Shown piece by piece: positions 8,298 to 17,970 of a stretch of DNA of 64,000 nucleotides; the first letter of the stretch is position 1, and each line of letters starts with the position of its first letter. The DNA is from Mojavia pulchra JT2-VF2 (GTDB lineage Bacteria > Cyanobacteriota > Cyanobacteriia > Cyanobacteriales > Nostocaceae). The translations under genes and the position numbers were made by a program. The notes under the pieces are model-generated. The model was given only the letters and a program-made list of their open reading frames with translations, did no database searches and was not told the origin of the DNA. The stretch covers positions 1 through 64,000 of the forward strand of contig JAHHHN010000008.1 of assembly GCA_019359325.1 (NCBI GenBank), in the 5' to 3' direction.

Positions 8298-9200
8298 CTA
8301 ATTAATAATTTTTGACAATTTGTCACTTTTTTGTGGGCGCATATCTTCACCAACAGTTACATTTAATTGATCGCCCACGAGAAGCACAAAAGCACTCATC
8401 GAGAGCCATAGCATTAAAACTATCACAGTTCCCACAGCACCATAGATTTTATTATAGTTGCCAAAATTAGCTACATAAAGCCGAAACAGGGCAGATAAAA
8501 TTGCCCAAAAAACAGCTGCTAAGATTGCTCCAGGCATCATTGGTGTGCCTGGATTCCATACACTGGGGCCATAGCGATAGACAAAACCAAAGGCAGTAGC
8601 AACAATACTTAAAGCTAAAGGCCAGCGTAATAGTTGCCAAATATGTAACAAAAAGACAAAATAACCATTTTCACGCACTACCATTGCTAATAATAAGTCA
8701 CTGATAAATACTAAGAATGATGCCGATACTAAAAGCAATATAGTACCAATTGTTAATCCCAAAGAAACGAGTTTAGCTTTCCAAAAGGGGCGCATCTTTT
8801 CTGAGGGAATTTGATGGATTTGATCGAGAGCAGTCATAGCGGTACTCACTGCTCCAGAAGCAGCCCAAATTGCTACGATAAAGCTGAGAGAAAACCAACT
8901 ACTATTACTGGAGTTAGCAATTTCTGTAGTAGCAAAATCACGAATCAGAACTAGCGCTTCTTCAGGTACGATTTGACTAAGTAGCTCCGCCAGTTGTTTA
9001 AAGGTATATTGCAAAGATTCTGCAAATAAGCCAATGGCTGTGAAGATGGCAATAATCGCTGGAAACAGCGATAGCATAGCATTAAAGGCAATCTCCGAAG
9101 CAAGTCCTAAAAGTCGTCTTTCGATTGTTCTAGTAACAGTTTTCTTTAGCGTGCGTGTGTTGAGGTGACGAAAAAAGCGGACAAAACGAGGCTGGTACAT
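8298..9200 (-). CDS. YihY/BrkB family inner-membrane protein
   Basis: A 300-residue polytopic membrane protein of the YihY/virulence factor BrkB family (formerly annotated RNase BN by mistake). Visible features are the basic N-terminus, SEIAFNAMLSLFPAIIAIFTAIG as the first membrane helix (about 35-57), the loop ending PFWKAKLVSLG, and the conserved end NKIYGAVGTVIVLMLWLSMS (about 251-270) followed by VGDQLN. Family members may be exporters, but the cargo is not defined. It is monocistronic by spacing. Confidence 0.92.
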   Translation of the reverse strand: MYQPRFVRFFRHLNTRTLKKTVTRTIERRLLGLASEIAFNAMLSLFPAIIAIFTAIGLFAESLQYTFKQLAELLSQIVPEEALVLIRDFATTEIANSSNSSWFSLSFIVAIWAASGAVSTAMTALDQIHQIPSEKMRPFWKAKLVSLGLTIGTILLLVSASFLVFISDLLLAMVVRENGYFVFLLHIWQLLRWPLALSIVATAFGFVYRYGPSVWNPGTPMMPGAILAAVFWAILSALFRLYVANFGNYNKIYGAVGTVIVLMLWLSMSAFVLLVGDQLNVTVGEDMRPQKSDKLSKIIN

Positions 9201-9567
9201 GATTTGAAGTTCTGACTGCTTGGTTGTCTCAACTAATTTGCCAAATTTGCTGTGTTCAGTACATCTATCTTTTTACTTCTTTTACCGAAAGATCGCGGGA
9301 AAGTCCATTCTCTTTAGGGATGAGATGAACCGACGCTCGCCGTCTGAGTCATTAGTTATTAAACATTAGCACTCATCACTTGAAATCTCACGCCTGTTTA
9401 TGGAAAGGAGCGATTATCAGACAAGCGCTTGTAAGTGCTGTGGAATGAGTTACTGAAATAGTATTTGTGCAAGGTAAGAGGAGATGGGGAAGATAACTCT
9501 TGACTAATGGCTAACAACTGTTAATTAATAACTAGTTACTATTAACTAATCTAAAATCTAAAATTCT
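9201..9567. other. Divergent intergenic region, nothing recognised
   Basis: This 367-bp gap separates the divergent BrkB-type and coiled-coil genes and should hold both promoters. It ends with short repeats of the AACTGTTAATTAATAACTAG type. No RNA gene or reading frame is convincing. Confidence 0.4.
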
Positions 9568-10080
9568 ATGACTCAAGACTTAACACAACAATGGTTGACC
9601 GAAATTCAATCCCTGAAACAGCAGATGATAACACTCCAGCGCGATCGCGATGCTGCATGGGAAAGTGCAGAAAAATGGCGTAAGCTGTACAATACTGAAG
9701 CTGAACAACGTCGTACAGATACTCAGCTATCCCAACAGGCGATCGCATCTTTGAAAGCAGAATTACGCAAACTTCAAGGTTTTGGCATAGAGACGCTGAC
9801 TGATACCACAGCAGCAACAGCTATTCAACAGCAAATAGAACAACTGCAATCTCTAGAAGAGTTTAAAACCAGACTAATTGCAGTCCTTAAAGAACGCGAT
9901 CGCCTCCTACAAGCTTTGAAAACTGAGCAAGAAAATCACGCCCAAACCCGCAATAGCCTGACTACGGCTTTGGGTGATGCTATTGATAGTTGGGCACGCG
10001 ATCGCGGTGATTCTGAACAGGTAACAAAGGAGACAAATGATGATTCAGATACGCAAGAACATAGGGAACTAGAGATTTAA
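9568..10080 (+). CDS. Coiled-coil protein, function unknown
   Basis: A 170-residue soluble protein that is almost entirely heptad-like: Gln/Glu/Leu/Arg-rich helices at about 5-75 and 85-135, broken by a short Gly/Thr segment (GFGIETLTDTTA). The C-terminus is acidic and probably disordered. There is no signal peptide or enzyme motif. I do not recognise a named family, though the codon use and HIP1 sites within the gene match its neighbours. It converges on threonine synthase. Confidence 0.75.
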   Translation: MTQDLTQQWLTEIQSLKQQMITLQRDRDAAWESAEKWRKLYNTEAEQRRTDTQLSQQAIASLKAELRKLQGFGIETLTDTTAATAIQQQIEQLQSLEEFKTRLIAVLKERDRLLQALKTEQENHAQTRNSLTTALGDAIDSWARDRGDSEQVTKETNDDSDTQEHRELEI

Positions 10081-10109
10081 GACTAATTCCCTTTGGAATT
10101 GTAAATTCT

Positions 10110-11201
10110 CTAAAGCCCCATCGCCTCGGCAACTGCTCCTATTTCTGCCGCGATACCTTGTTTAAATTGACTGTGATTGTGTTTAATGGCTGTATCTGGG
10201 TCTTTTAGACCATTGCCAGTCAGGACACAAACTACTGTTGCCCCTGTGGGAATTTGGTCTTTAACCTGTAACATCCCGGCTACGGAAGCAGCACTAGCAG
10301 GTTCACAAAAAATCCCTTCCGAAGATGCCAACAGTTGATAGGCATCAATAATTTCCGCATCAGTAACAGCATGGAAATTTCCCTGACTGGCTGATTTGAC
10401 AGCGATCGCCTTATCCCAACTTGCTGGGTTACCAATGCGAATAGCTGTGGCTAAGGTTTCAGGATGCTCTACAGGCTTACCTATAACTAAGGGAGAAGCA
10501 CCTGCTGCTTGAAAACCCATAACCCGCGGTAAGCGATCGCACTTGCCTGCTTGATGATATTGACAAAATCCCATCCAGTATGCTGTGATATTCCCGGCAT
10601 TACCTACTGGAATGCACAGCCAGTCTGGGGCATTACCCAAGGTATCGACAATTTCAAACGCAGCTGTTTTCTGTCCTTCTAGACGGTAAGGATTGACCGA
10701 ATTCACTAAAGTAATTGGATAGCTTTCTGCCATCTCACGCACAATTGTCAATGCGCGGTCAAAATTACCTTTAATGGCTAGTACTTCAGCACCGTAAAGC
10801 AACGCCTGTGCCAACTTACCCAGCGCCACATAGCCATCAGGAATCAGCACAAAAGCATTCATCCCTCCACGTCTAGCATAAGCGGCCGCTGCTGCTGAGG
10901 TGTTACCTGTACTAGCGCAAATGACTGCCTTGGCCCCAGCTTCCTTGGCCTTAGAAATAGCCATTGTCATTCCTCGGTCTTTGAAGCTTCCAGTGGGGTT
11001 AAGACCGTCGTATTTCACAAAAACACGTACTTGTCTGCCAATACGTTCTGCGATCGCCGGCGCTGGTATCAGGGGAGTATTACCTTCTAACAGAGTGACA
11101 ACCGGTGTTTTTTCGCTGACAGGCAAGTATTCACGATAGGCTTCTATCAGTCCGGGCCAAGGTTGGCGATGAGATTTAACAGCAGACAGGCTCAAAGTCA
11201 C
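10110..11201 (-). CDS. thrC: Threonine synthase
   Basis: A 363-residue fold-type II PLP enzyme that converts O-phosphohomoserine to threonine in the cytoplasm. The PLP lysine is Lys74 in [11 protein letters not shown] (68-78); the substrate-phosphate loop [16 protein letters not shown] and the glycine-rich PLP-phosphate loop [10 protein letters not shown] are clear. Length fits the short bacterial (Bacillus-type) class. It is a single gene with a convergent neighbour 29 bp away; a small hairpin (AATTCC/GGAATT, 10085-10100) lies between the two stops. Confidence 0.95.
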   Translation of the reverse strand: MTLSLSAVKSHRQPWPGLIEAYREYLPVSEKTPVVTLLEGNTPLIPAPAIAERIGRQVRVFVKYDGLNPTGSFKDRGMTMAISKAKEAGAKAVICASTGNTSAAAAAYARRGGMNAFVLIPDGYVALGKLAQALLYGAEVLAIKGNFDRALTIVREMAESYPITLVNSVNPYRLEGQKTAAFEIVDTLGNAPDWLCIPVGNAGNITAYWMGFCQYHQAGKCDRLPRVMGFQAAGASPLVIGKPVEHPETLATAIRIGNPASWDKAIAVKSASQGNFHAVTDAEIIDAYQLLASSEGIFCEPASAASVAGMLQVKDQIPTGATVVCVLTGNGLKDPDTAIKHNHSQFKQGIAAEIGAVAEAMGL

Positions 11202-11511
11202 GGGATTTATACAAGTTTTTAGTTAAAACAGACAATTACCAGTAGTACATATCTTCCACTACTAGATGCTCTGAACACAAGAAAATATATTTTTTTGTGA
11301 TGCAGGCATTCACAAAACTCAGTGCTGAGTGTTGAGAAAAAGTACTGAGTGCTATTTTGGGAACACAGCCATCATAATTGCAGTCACTTATAACAAAACC
11401 TCAAACCTATTAGAGTAAATGATTAAAAGTCAAGATTCCTTTAACAAAGCTTAAAACTACCTTATCATAGTATCTCTAATGGTGTGAGTTAAGTTGTGGA
11501 TCGAATTAACG
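11202..11511. other. Intergenic region with degenerate direct repeats
   Basis: Between thrC and a small gene on the other strand, 310 bp hold divergent promoters and two copies of an AGTGCTGAGTGTTGAG / AGTACTGAGTGCT motif near 11320-11352, an STRR relative. Nothing else is visible. Confidence 0.4.
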
Positions 11512-11703
11512 ATGTCTACTTGTTCATCTAGTGTTTCCGACCGCCAGTCCCAGGCTCATTGGGCAAGCCAGTTAAACAAGTCTTATTATCAAGACGATCA
11601 GCAAGCTAAATTTATGCACCTGCAAGCAGAGATAGATTCTTTACTGTTACAGTTGCAAAACCTCAAGCAGCAAAGGTTATCGACTGCTAGCCACGAGGAA
11701 TAA
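11512..11703 (+). CDS. Small hypothetical protein
   Basis: A 63-residue product from ATG at 11512; an upstream TTG at 11494 is possible but less likely. The N-terminus is Ser/Cys-rich, and residues 28-55 form an amphipathic helix (LQAEIDSLLLQLQNLKQQ). It lacks a signal peptide. I do not recognise a family. The heptad pattern and normal composition suggest a real gene, but the shortness keeps confidence modest. Confidence 0.5.
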   Translation: MSTCSSSVSDRQSQAHWASQLNKSYYQDDQQAKFMHLQAEIDSLLLQLQNLKQQRLSTASHEE

Positions 11704-11841
11704 ATTAAACAGAAGGCTGAAGGAAGAAATGACCCCAGTTGCCAATGAATGGTGACTAAATTTAATAAAAACTTTTTTTCGTTTCTCCCTAATTACATGG
11801 GAAGAATTTACTAATATCTCACTTCATCCTTCTTGAGGCTG

Positions 11842-14202
11842 CTATTCAAAGCGCTGGTTCTTTTGTGACCAGCGCCTCAAGCTATAATTATCGGCATTTT
11901 GTACTAATAAAGCTAGGGATTGCCCATCATAAAGGTTGGCGATCGCTGTCAATGTTTGCTGAGTATTTCCCTGAAAATCACTATAAATCACTTTACCGCT
12001 ATCAGACAAGATAAGAGTTCGGGGACGGGATAAGTTTTCTTCTTGCTCTTGATATTTATCTGCTGGATACTTCAACGATGCTATTGCTTGTGCTGAAATA
12101 GTCAGCACAGTTTCTGGTTGAGTATTATTTGTTAAATTAATAACTTGAACAGGCCAATACCCAAGCTTTTGCTGCATCTGCTGGAAGCTAGGCAAAGCAC
12201 CATTTGGAATTTCACCAGATTGCTGTAAAGAGCGCCACACAGTTGGTAGCATTGCTTCTACTCTGAGTGGATCTTTTTGATATAGTTCTGCCAGAGTCAG
12301 CGCAGATGGTTCTACCCATTCGAGTGCTGAATTTGTCAAAGCTAAAGGTCGCGGCTGGAGAGCATTGTTTTGATTTTCAGGAAGTGTTTGCCCAGCAGCT
12401 AGTAAGCGCAAAACTCCGCCCTGCAATTGCACTGCTTTAATAATGGCGGTAGTTATCTGCTGTTCGCCGTTAGGTAACCAGACAACTATATCAATTGCTG
12501 GGTCAAAACTGATACCTAAAGTTTCTCTAAAAAATTTGGCAGGGGCAGTTTTAGGTACTTGCAAATTCCTAAAGGGACAATTCAGCCAGCGTTTGCCGTC
12601 CTCAAATGCACTCACTTCTATTTGATACCAAACTTCGTTATCTTTGAGTTTCAGGTCTGCTTTTGAAGACAGTTGCAGCCATTGAGTGCTTGTGATTTGA
12701 GTGATGGGTTGCACTGAACCAACAATCCGGCTAGGGTGACTAGAGGTGATTTGAGACTTTGCTAACTCATCACTGAGTCGTTCTAATAAATCATGAATAA
12801 ATTTCAGGCTATCTGGGGTAATTTTTGTTTGTGCCTTCAACCAAGAATCAGCACGTTCTTCCCCTTGCTGAACTGCTAAAATCAAGGCTCTCCAAGCTTG
12901 CACTTCTAGTAGATTTGGGTTTACCTGCAACGCCGCTGCTGTACGATTCCTTAACCTACCTTGATCCGTTTTCAGTAAAGTAGCAATTTCTTGGATGTTC
13001 TGTGGTGATGCTTCAAACAACTGTAAAGCTTTCCCCCAGCGGCCATCAATCAAATCTGCTAGTACTTGTTGACTAGGGCTGGCCCAAATCTTATTAGCTT
13101 GAGTTTTGGTAAGTTGGGAGTGCAAGCGAATCACATCAATTTGTGCTTGTACCTCTGGAGGTAAAACTTTTTTTCGCTGTTTCTGAAACAATTGCAACTG
13201 CGTAAAGGCTGGTGTCCATAACCCACTACGGGCAGCTAACAAGGCATTTTTATAGACAGTATCTTTCAAAATTGGTGTTTTGAAAGAAATTTCTTCCAGT
13301 TGAATAGGATTGAGGAATAGCTTGATAGCTTTGACTTGGTAAACGCGTAAACGTGGTTCTAAACCTACTGTTTGATCTATGACCAACTCTTTTGTACGAT
13401 CACCAGTGACTTGCTGCCACTTAGGTACTTGTCCGTTGGGACTTTTCCAGGACAACATCTGTTGTAGATTACTACGTTCTGGATTGTAGTAGACAATTTG
13501 CCCATAGGCGATCGCACCAGTTTCTTGTTGGCGCTGACCTCGTAAATCAAACCAAACTCCTGGAGATGGTGTCCCGCCCTCAAAGCGTTTCACTTCGTTT
13601 AAAGGTAGAGGAATGCTGGTTTCTGGATGTTCTAATTGAGCATCGTCAGCAGAAGCCAGCACAAAGGATTCTTCTGGCCCAGTTACAGGTAGTTGAGTCA
13701 TTAAATGGTAGTATTTATCTTTTTGAGATTGCAACTCCAAATCCTTGGAACGCTGATAAATCCTCAGCTCCACAACTACTTGACAATCTGACTCGCAATT
13801 GGGGCGTTGCTGCAAGACTGGCAGTAAAAACGAGTTCTCCTGACCCTGATTTAAAGCTAGAGTTTCCCCAGCAATTCGTTTTTGTTTGCTGAGGCTAAGT
13901 TGAATTTGCTTGAGTGTTTGGGGTCGTTCGTAATTACCGAGAGAGATTTGTGCCCATTCTGGTAAAAAATTATTCAGCCATATGATTTGTTCTGGATTGA
14001 AGATGAATAGAATGCTGATCCAGGCAAAAGCAATAATCAAACCAGCACTACTCAATAAAACGGCGATCGCTAAAGTTGATATTAGCCAATTTCCAGGTTT
14101 AGAATTTTTGCGGGGTATTTTGGATATCCGTTTGATAGCACCTGCACGAGCTTGATTTTTTCGAGAGGGCTTTGGCCTCAGCTTTCGCAACCGATGTGCC
14201 AT
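11842..14202 (-). CDS. Large membrane-anchored protein, function unknown
   Basis: A 786-residue protein. The first 36 residues are strongly basic (Arg/Lys-rich), followed by one long hydrophobic segment at about 38-69, giving an N-in anchor with a large extracytoplasmic part. The C-terminal part contains repeated beta-like strands and a helical middle (about 330-480, ELVQ/LLK rich) reminiscent of TPR-like helices. No enzyme motif is visible. The length and architecture resemble a protein family I associate only with cyanobacteria, without a known function. It is a single gene; a possible attenuator hairpin lies about 110 bases upstream. Confidence 0.8.
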   Translation of the reverse strand: MAHRLRKLRPKPSRKNQARAGAIKRISKIPRKNSKPGNWLISTLAIAVLLSSAGLIIAFAWISILFIFNPEQIIWLNNFLPEWAQISLGNYERPQTLKQIQLSLSKQKRIAGETLALNQGQENSFLLPVLQQRPNCESDCQVVVELRIYQRSKDLELQSQKDKYYHLMTQLPVTGPEESFVLASADDAQLEHPETSIPLPLNEVKRFEGGTPSPGVWFDLRGQRQQETGAIAYGQIVYYNPERSNLQQMLSWKSPNGQVPKWQQVTGDRTKELVIDQTVGLEPRLRVYQVKAIKLFLNPIQLEEISFKTPILKDTVYKNALLAARSGLWTPAFTQLQLFQKQRKKVLPPEVQAQIDVIRLHSQLTKTQANKIWASPSQQVLADLIDGRWGKALQLFEASPQNIQEIATLLKTDQGRLRNRTAAALQVNPNLLEVQAWRALILAVQQGEERADSWLKAQTKITPDSLKFIHDLLERLSDELAKSQITSSHPSRIVGSVQPITQITSTQWLQLSSKADLKLKDNEVWYQIEVSAFEDGKRWLNCPFRNLQVPKTAPAKFFRETLGISFDPAIDIVVWLPNGEQQITTAIIKAVQLQGGVLRLLAAGQTLPENQNNALQPRPLALTNSALEWVEPSALTLAELYQKDPLRVEAMLPTVWRSLQQSGEIPNGALPSFQQMQQKLGYWPVQVINLTNNTQPETVLTISAQAIASLKYPADKYQEQEENLSRPRTLILSDSGKVIYSDFQGNTQQTLTAIANLYDGQSLALLVQNADNYSLRRWSQKNQRFE

Positions 14203-14315
14203 ATTAATTTTCAGTCAATCCAGTGGATGAGTTTGGGCTTAGTATTTCATCCTTTATACTCGCGCTTTGAAATGTTGCCCAGAACTTTCCAAGCCAAAAC
14301 TTACGCAAAATTATG

Positions 14316-14355
14316 AAAAACTCCATGCCTTTGCGGGTGGAGTTTTTGGGCATGG
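14316..14355 (-). promoter_or_regulatory. Hairpin with two mutually exclusive pairings
   Basis: AAAAACTCC (14316-14324) pairs perfectly with GGAGTTTTT (14339-14347), which on the minus strand makes a hairpin followed by a T5 run. Alternatively CCATGCC (14323-14329) pairs with GGCATGG (14349-14355). The two helices overlap. It lies upstream of the 786-codon gene, so it might be an attenuator or a terminator of read-through from rpsU. Confidence 0.4.
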
Positions 14356-14411
14356 GTAATACCCGCATTTCTCCCAAGCTTGAGGGGAAGAAGGGGCAGA
14401 GGGGAAAGTAC

Positions 14412-14431
14412 AGACGCGATTAATCGCGTCT
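14412..14431. repeat. 20-base perfect palindrome
   Basis: AGACGCGATTAATCGCGTCT reads the same on both strands. Similar GACGCGATTAATCGCGTC palindromes are frequent between genes in Nostocales. No adjacent gene start makes it an obvious operator. Confidence 0.6.
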
Positions 14432-14443
14432 TATACAATAACT

Positions 14444-14467
14444 CTCCCCTGCTCCCCTGCTCCCCTG
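14444..14467. repeat. Three tandem CTCCCCTG octamers
   Basis: Three exact copies of an 8-base unit, followed by CACAAGCG. This is a typical short tandem repeat of cyanobacterial intergenic DNA. Confidence 0.8.
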
Positions 14468-14673
14468 CACAAGCGCAGGCTTTGAGAGATGTGGTGAGAA
14501 ATCCGGGAATAGGGCATAGGACATGGGGAAAACTCACCAATGACGGTAGTTGATCCACTTGGGGAAGCCACCCCGCCCTTACGGGTTCCCTGCCCAACAG
14601 ACGCCGCTCCAGGGTTGAGTACTGGGGACTGGGAAAACATTCCAATGATTACTTGTGCTAATTTCCATAAATA

Positions 14674-14702
14674 AATGCCCTCATAAAATATCTGAGGGCA
14701 TT
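14674..14702 (-). terminator. Terminator of rpsU
   Basis: A perfect 10-bp stem, AATGCCCTCA (14674-14683) with TGAGGGCATT (14693-14702), stands 22 bases after the rpsU stop codon. On the minus strand it is followed by TATTTATGG, a moderately U-rich tail. Confidence 0.82.
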
Positions 14703-14724
14703 GATTAATATCTATGTAAAGAAA

Positions 14725-14913
14725 TTAAGTGCGGAAACGTCTTTTACTTTGTTTGTGCAAGGCAAGTTTTTTGCGCTTGGATTTTTCAATAGGCGTTTCA
14801 AAGTGACGATGTTTCCTCATATCTTGAAAAATCCCCGCCTTGGAAACTTCTCGCTTGAATCGACGTAAGGCTGATTCAATGTGTTCATTGTCACCTACTA
14901 CTATTTGGGTCAT
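14725..14913 (-). CDS. rpsU: 30S ribosomal protein S21
   Basis: A 62-residue basic protein with the S21 pattern: [19 protein letters not shown] (1-19), FKREVSKAG, then a Lys/Arg-rich C-terminus ending KRRFRT. S21 binds the 30S platform and helps initiation. It lies 116 bp downstream of the RRM protein gene on the same strand. The rbp-rpsU order is a known cyanobacterial arrangement, so the two may be cotranscribed. A strong terminator follows. Confidence 0.96.
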   Translation of the reverse strand: MTQIVVGDNEHIESALRRFKREVSKAGIFQDMRKHRHFETPIEKSKRKKLALHKQSKRRFRT

Positions 14914-15029
14914 TATCTCTCCTATTAAATTAACTTAATCAACGGTGCGAGCAGGCGCTAACAGTGCAAAAAAAGACAGACTCATTGTCTAACCTATTGA
15001 CTCGCTTGTAAAATTTTAGGTTTCAAAGC

Positions 15030-15335
15030 TTAATAGCGGTTACGAGAGCCGCCACCGTATCCTCCCCGGTTGCCACCAGACGAACCTCTGTCTTCCCTGG
15101 GCTTGGCTTTGTTAACTTTGAGGTCACGACCCATCCATTCAGCACCATCAAGAGCTTCAATGGCAGCTGCTTCTTCAGCTTCAGTTCCCATTTCCACAAA
15201 TCCGAAACCGCGTAGTTGTCCTGTTTCGCGGTCAGTAGGTAGTTGAACACGCCTTACAGTGCCATATTCTGCAAAAACAGCGCTCAAGGTGTCTTGGGTA
15301 ACTTCGTAAGAGAGATTGCCTACATAAATTGACAT
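15030..15335 (-). CDS. rbp: RRM RNA-binding protein (cyanobacterial Rbp)
   Basis: A 101-residue protein with a single RRM (1-80) and a short Gly/Arg/Ser-rich tail (RGSSGGNRGGYGGGSRNRY). RNP2 is IYVGNL (3-8) and RNP1 is RGFGFVEM (42-49), both with the aromatic residues that stack on RNA. Rbp proteins with Gly-rich tails are cold-induced in Anabaena and have been linked to mRNA handling; cold induction here is by analogy. A GGAG at 8 bases before the ATG supports the start. The 380-bp upstream region has room for a long leader, as known for cold-regulated rbp genes. Confidence 0.95.
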   Translation of the reverse strand: MSIYVGNLSYEVTQDTLSAVFAEYGTVRRVQLPTDRETGQLRGFGFVEMGTEAEEAAAIEALDGAEWMGRDLKVNKAKPREDRGSSGGNRGGYGGGSRNRY

Positions 15336-15610
15336 CGATTATCTCCAAAATTATTAGTGTGTAGAGATTTAAATTTCGGAGAAAAATCTGTAAATACCAA
15401 AAGGGAAAAGCCTGTCAATACTAAAAACAAGAATACTCACCGAATTAACTCTCGTCTTCTAGGATGACATAGAAACTAATTCTCCGCATCCAGTAAAACA
15501 AAAAGACAAGAGGCGATCGCACGCCTGAGAAACACGATGGATGAAGCAAGCCAGGAAGCACAAGAGCGAGGATTAACGCCTGAAATATGAGAATCGATTA
15601 GCTATTCATG
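15336..15610. other. Upstream region of the rbp gene
   Basis: This 275-bp stretch between rbp and the porin terminator probably carries the rbp promoter and leader. A near palindrome around TTTAAATTTC and one HIP1 site are present. Nothing more specific is visible. Confidence 0.35.
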
Positions 15611-15639
15611 AAAAAACGGCGATGTCTTTTAACTCGCCG
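15611..15639 (-). terminator. Terminator of the porin gene
   Basis: Read on the minus strand, CGGCGA (15639-15634) pairs with TCGCCG (15622-15617), followed directly by T6. It lies about 75 bases after the porin stop codon. Confidence 0.85.
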
Positions 15640-15714
15640 CGCGTTGTATTTATGCAAAAGAGTACAGCCTCCCAGAAGTAGCTCCCAATTTGCCCAAATT
15701 GCGAAATTGCAACT

Positions 15715-17421
15715 TTAGAAGGTGAAAGTGGTTCTTAATGTACCAATCAAAGCATCATCGTTATTGCTGGCAGCTTGACCTGGATTAGTTAACCAAATTA
15801 ACCCAGGGGTAACAGAGATGTTGTCGCTAAGGCGATATCTGTAAAAGCCTTCAATGTGGTACGGACGCTCACCAGCAGCACTTCCTAAGTATGGTTGAGC
15901 ACCAGCAAAAATGCCTAAAAGGTTGCCCTTCTTGCCTAAATCTGGTAGGGCTACCCCAAGTCCATAACTCCAAACTTCACCATCATTATTAGCGCCAAAG
16001 CCAGAGATGTCGCTGAGAAGTACAAAGCCACTTATTGATAGCCTGTCGCTAGGTTTGAAAGCAGCCTCAACACCATAGGAGTTACTAACGTATGCATTAC
16101 CACCACCGACAAAGTTGGCTTGCGAAGTACCAACTACAGCACTGGTCAATGCTCCAGCGTCAAATAAAGCACTATTTGCCGCATGATATCCATGAACGTA
16201 AGTCGCAGCTAAAGAGAGGCGATCGCCAACATTCAAGTTCAATTGTGCTAGAGCAGCATAGTTACCCTCAGTCAAACCTGAACCAACTCCAGGATTACTC
16301 GCTTGGGATGCCAAGTAACCCAAGGTTAATGAAGGTTTGAAAGTACTGTTATTACCACCAAAGACTAAGTTAACGCCGGCTCCTGCACCACCTCCAATGC
16401 GATATATCGGGCTTTCGGAAGCAAAGGTAGACAAAGCACCATTACCACCGTCAAAATCCTCAAAGTATGGGTTGACAGTAGGGGTGTAATCACTATGAAT
16501 ACCGCCGACAGCTGCTATATATACTTGAGAGTTCCCAATCGGGAAGTAATACGATAACCAGTCAATGAAAACACTGTTATTGGTACTAGGAGATAAGTTA
16601 AACGTTTGAGTACCTTCAAATGTACCACCAGGCAATAACAATCCACCAGCGTTACCAGTAGCAAGCCGGGTGTGTAAGATATCTCTACCTGTAAAGCTAG
16701 TTTGCAAGTCTAAACGTACCCTGTTTTGGAAAACAGTATTGTTGGTGTCGTTGCTGCCAAAGTTATCAGTGACAGCAAAAATTGCCTCACCAACCAACTT
16801 GGTTGTTGTGGAAAATTGATTTGCTTCTAGTTCAGCAGTACGCGCTTCTAGAGAATCTACCCGACCACGTAATGTTGCTAGTTCTGCACTGAATTCTTCT
16901 TGTAAACGCTGGAGTGTTGCTAAATCTTGTTTTGTCACCAAGTCAGCAGTTGCTGTAGCAATCAGTTCATTAACTCTATCTAAACAAGCATTCAAACCTG
17001 CGGCAAATTCATAACGGGTCAAAGCGCGGTTACCACGGTAAGTACCATTAGGATATCCGGCAATACAACCATACCGCTCAACTAGAGACTGCAATGCTTG
17101 GAATGCCCAATCAGTTGGTTGTACATCAGAAAACTGAGAAACTGACGTGACTTGAGACAGCGCATTCTGGCTATCAGATACACCACGGTAAACATTAACT
17201 TGTTCTAAAACGTTATTCTCATCAGTCTTGGCTTGGGCAAGCAACTGCTGATTAGCTTTTGTTTGCTCTATTTTGATAGCATTACTAGTAGTTATTGGTG
17301 CTTCTGCAAGAGCAGAATTCGCTTCTTTTGTTTCAGCAGCCTTTACACTAGCTGAAACCAATAAATTTGCACCCAAAAAAACTGGAATGAACGCCAGGTT
17401 TTTCCACAATATATGAGACAT
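15715..17421 (-). CDS. SLH-OprB type outer-membrane porin
   Basis: A 568-residue cyanobacterial major porin of the SLH-domain/OprB family ('iron uptake porin' in many annotations). In order: signal peptide (1-28), a low-complexity linker, one SLH domain (about 95-150: FSDVQPTDWAFQALQSLVE ... LTRYEFAAGLNACL) that binds the peptidoglycan-linked polymer, a coiled coil (about 165-200), and a beta barrel to the C-terminal FTF. It lets small solutes and ions cross the outer membrane. I start it at ATG 17421, with a GGGAGG-type Shine-Dalgarno at 17434-17440, because the 17-residue upstream extension would precede the signal peptide. A possible promoter is TTGACT (17553-17548), N18, TAACCT. Confidence 0.9.
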   Translation of the reverse strand: MSHILWKNLAFIPVFLGANLLVSASVKAAETKEANSALAEAPITTSNAIKIEQTKANQQLLAQAKTDENNVLEQVNVYRGVSDSQNALSQVTSVSQFSDVQPTDWAFQALQSLVERYGCIAGYPNGTYRGNRALTRYEFAAGLNACLDRVNELIATATADLVTKQDLATLQRLQEEFSAELATLRGRVDSLEARTAELEANQFSTTTKLVGEAIFAVTDNFGSNDTNNTVFQNRVRLDLQTSFTGRDILHTRLATGNAGGLLLPGGTFEGTQTFNLSPSTNNSVFIDWLSYYFPIGNSQVYIAAVGGIHSDYTPTVNPYFEDFDGGNGALSTFASESPIYRIGGGAGAGVNLVFGGNNSTFKPSLTLGYLASQASNPGVGSGLTEGNYAALAQLNLNVGDRLSLAATYVHGYHAANSALFDAGALTSAVVGTSQANFVGGGNAYVSNSYGVEAAFKPSDRLSISGFVLLSDISGFGANNDGEVWSYGLGVALPDLGKKGNLLGIFAGAQPYLGSAAGERPYHIEGFYRYRLSDNISVTPGLIWLTNPGQAASNNDDALIGTLRTTFTF

Positions 17422-17970
17422 ATTTTCCGTTTTCCTCCCCAAGAAATACCCATAGCTAATAACTTCAAACAATGCAAGAAGTCGGGTAGTTTCTGCACAC
17501 CTACAAAGTTAAATATATTACATAGGTTACATTAAGTAGCGGTCTGAAGTCAAGGGCTGGCTACTCACAGCGTAAATTAGCCATCAAATTTGTATGAAGA
17601 CACTATTAAGCTAACTATAAACTTTATAAAGAGAGCAACACTAGATTCTTTTTTACAGAATAACGACGTGTTGCTATGCATAAAAATTACCTAATTCATG
17701 CAGAAAAATCATTTTTTTCATGCATAAATAACAATACAAAATTTCTGTAACAAAAGTAACTAAAATTATTGAGCAAAAAATATATGGAACACCCAAGTGT
17801 AATCAGTGCCTTTTGTGGATTAGTGTTGATAGATTGTGAAAGTTCGTAATCAGGGCTTTAATCCTTGAAATTAAGCGATAAGTTACTCACTACGAACTCC
17901 TTATAATTAATGAAACAATGCACTAAATTAGCCTAGACGCCCTTTCAATTTGGTGCAAAAATCAAGTAGA
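17422..17970. other. Porin upstream region
   Basis: About 550 bp between the porin and the REC-kinase gene, both on the minus strand. It should carry the porin promoter and a leader of about 100 nt, and possibly the end of the phytochrome operon transcript. Nothing else is recognised. Confidence 0.4.

Larger units (their letters stand above)
14203..14724. other. Repeat-rich intergenic region without a gene
   Basis: This 520-bp gap holds several repeats but no credible gene. It contains a hairpin with alternative pairings (14316-14355), a 20-base palindrome (14412-14431), CTCCCCTG octamers, a GC-rich interspersed repeat of a kind common in Nostocales (about 14555-14625), and the rpsU terminator. 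Open frames of 69-114 codons on the minus strand are low-complexity and run through the repeats. Confidence 0.6.

Noticed and set aside
14301-14645. Open frames of 69 and 114 codons on the minus strand
   Set aside because: They run through repeats and a terminator-like hairpin, have low-complexity composition and overlap each other.
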